This document shows positions 30,776 to 30,895 of a DNA stretch of 30,895 nucleotides, one piece after another. Below the pieces are notes generated by a model that worked only from the letters and a program-made list of their open reading frames with translations, was not told the DNA's origin and did no database searches. The stretch's first letter is position 1. Each line of letters opens with the position of its first letter. The stretch is from the NCBI GenBank assembly GCA_038246545.1, contig JBBRVW010000046.1, forward strand, positions 1 through 30,895, in the 5' to 3' direction. The position numbers and the translations under genes were made by a program. The DNA comes from JBBRVW01 sp038246545 (lineage in GTDB: Bacteria; Actinomycetota; Actinomycetes; JACCUZ01).

Positions 30776-30895
30776 GATCTTGGGGTTGTCAGCGGGTCGG
30801 AACACGAAGATGCCCTTGCGTGGCAACAGAATCGGGCTTGCGAAGGACCGAATCTGACTGCTCACGAAGGGCATCTCGTAGATGCGACTCTCTCA
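30776..30895 (-). other. Coding-like sequence at the right edge, unrecognised
   Basis: The minus strand is open from the window edge, with an ATG at 30874 (MPFVSSQIRSFASPILLPRK, then GIFVFRPADNPKI) and good third-position GC. It could be the end of a gene entering from outside or the displaced N-terminus of the methyltransferase-like gene. AGATGCCCTT (30808-30817) and AAGGGCATCT (30867-30876) form an inverted repeat. No family recognised. Confidence 0.3.

Noticed and set aside
1..30895. CRISPR arrays, tRNA and rRNA genes
   Set aside because: No regularly spaced repeats, tRNA cloverleaf signatures or rRNA-like stretches were seen on reading either strand; a dedicated scan was not possible.

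Overview
The window is high-GC DNA with actinobacterial gene content: a Tat-exported multicopper oxidase, a single-chain acyl-CoA carboxylase, Acg-type and DUF1876 stress-gene remnants, and ATGA-coupled operons with AAGGAG-type ribosome binding sites. It probably comes from an actinomycete, possibly Pseudonocardiales, but nothing here fixes the genus. No rRNA, tRNA or CRISPR array was seen.

Layout. (1) 1-1724: an insertion-sequence scar made of a broken IS30-family transposase abutting the 3' third of a broken IS3-family transposase. (2) 1762-5701: a copper/envelope-stress block. A Tat-lipoprotein multicopper oxidase (minus) faces a small membrane SHOCT protein and an OmpR/HisKA two-component pair (plus). 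A near-perfect 45-bp palindrome lies between the divergent starts. (3) 5811-20111: an intact block of about 14 kb for acetyl-/malonyl-CoA and polyhydroxyalkanoate (PHA) metabolism. On the minus strand are an acetate/succinate CoA-transferase and a 1835-residue biotin carboxylase/carboxyltransferase fusion. Divergently on the plus strand are a phasin-like protein, an XRE regulator, a class I PHA synthase, a PhaZ-like depolymerase and a hydroxyacyl-CoA dehydrogenase-type SDR. A KAS III enzyme with about 300 extra N-terminal residues (minus) and an acetoacetyl-CoA reductase of PhaB type (plus) close the block. (4) 20112-28058: a partly decayed accessory zone. Intact members are a cupredoxin lipoprotein, two pyridoxamine-oxidase-fold proteins, a nitronate-monooxygenase-family enzyme and a small secreted Cys protein. 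Broken members are Acg nitroreductase, CydC-type ABC exporter, DUF302, a cytochrome-b-like membrane fragment, DUF1876 and an IS1595 transposase. Several of these families belong to the DosR/DevR dormancy regulon of mycobacteria, and DosR-like 14-bp boxes lie just upstream of several starts. (5) 28133-30895: an ABC exporter (internally duplicated permease plus ATPase) coupled to a truncated isoprenylcysteine-methyltransferase-like gene at the window edge.

Main hypothesis. Block 3 could be a malonyl-CoA-driven PHA route. The carboxylase would make malonyl-CoA, the KAS III would condense it with acetyl-CoA to acetoacetyl-CoA (as the KAS III-like enzyme NphT7 does), the PhaB-type reductase would make 3-hydroxybutyryl-CoA, and PhaC would polymerise it. 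No PhaA thiolase is present in the window. A 10+10-bp palindrome overlaps promoter-like elements for both the carboxylase and the phasin gene, which suggests shared control, perhaps by the adjacent XRE protein. This is inference; the gene identities are much firmer than the pathway.
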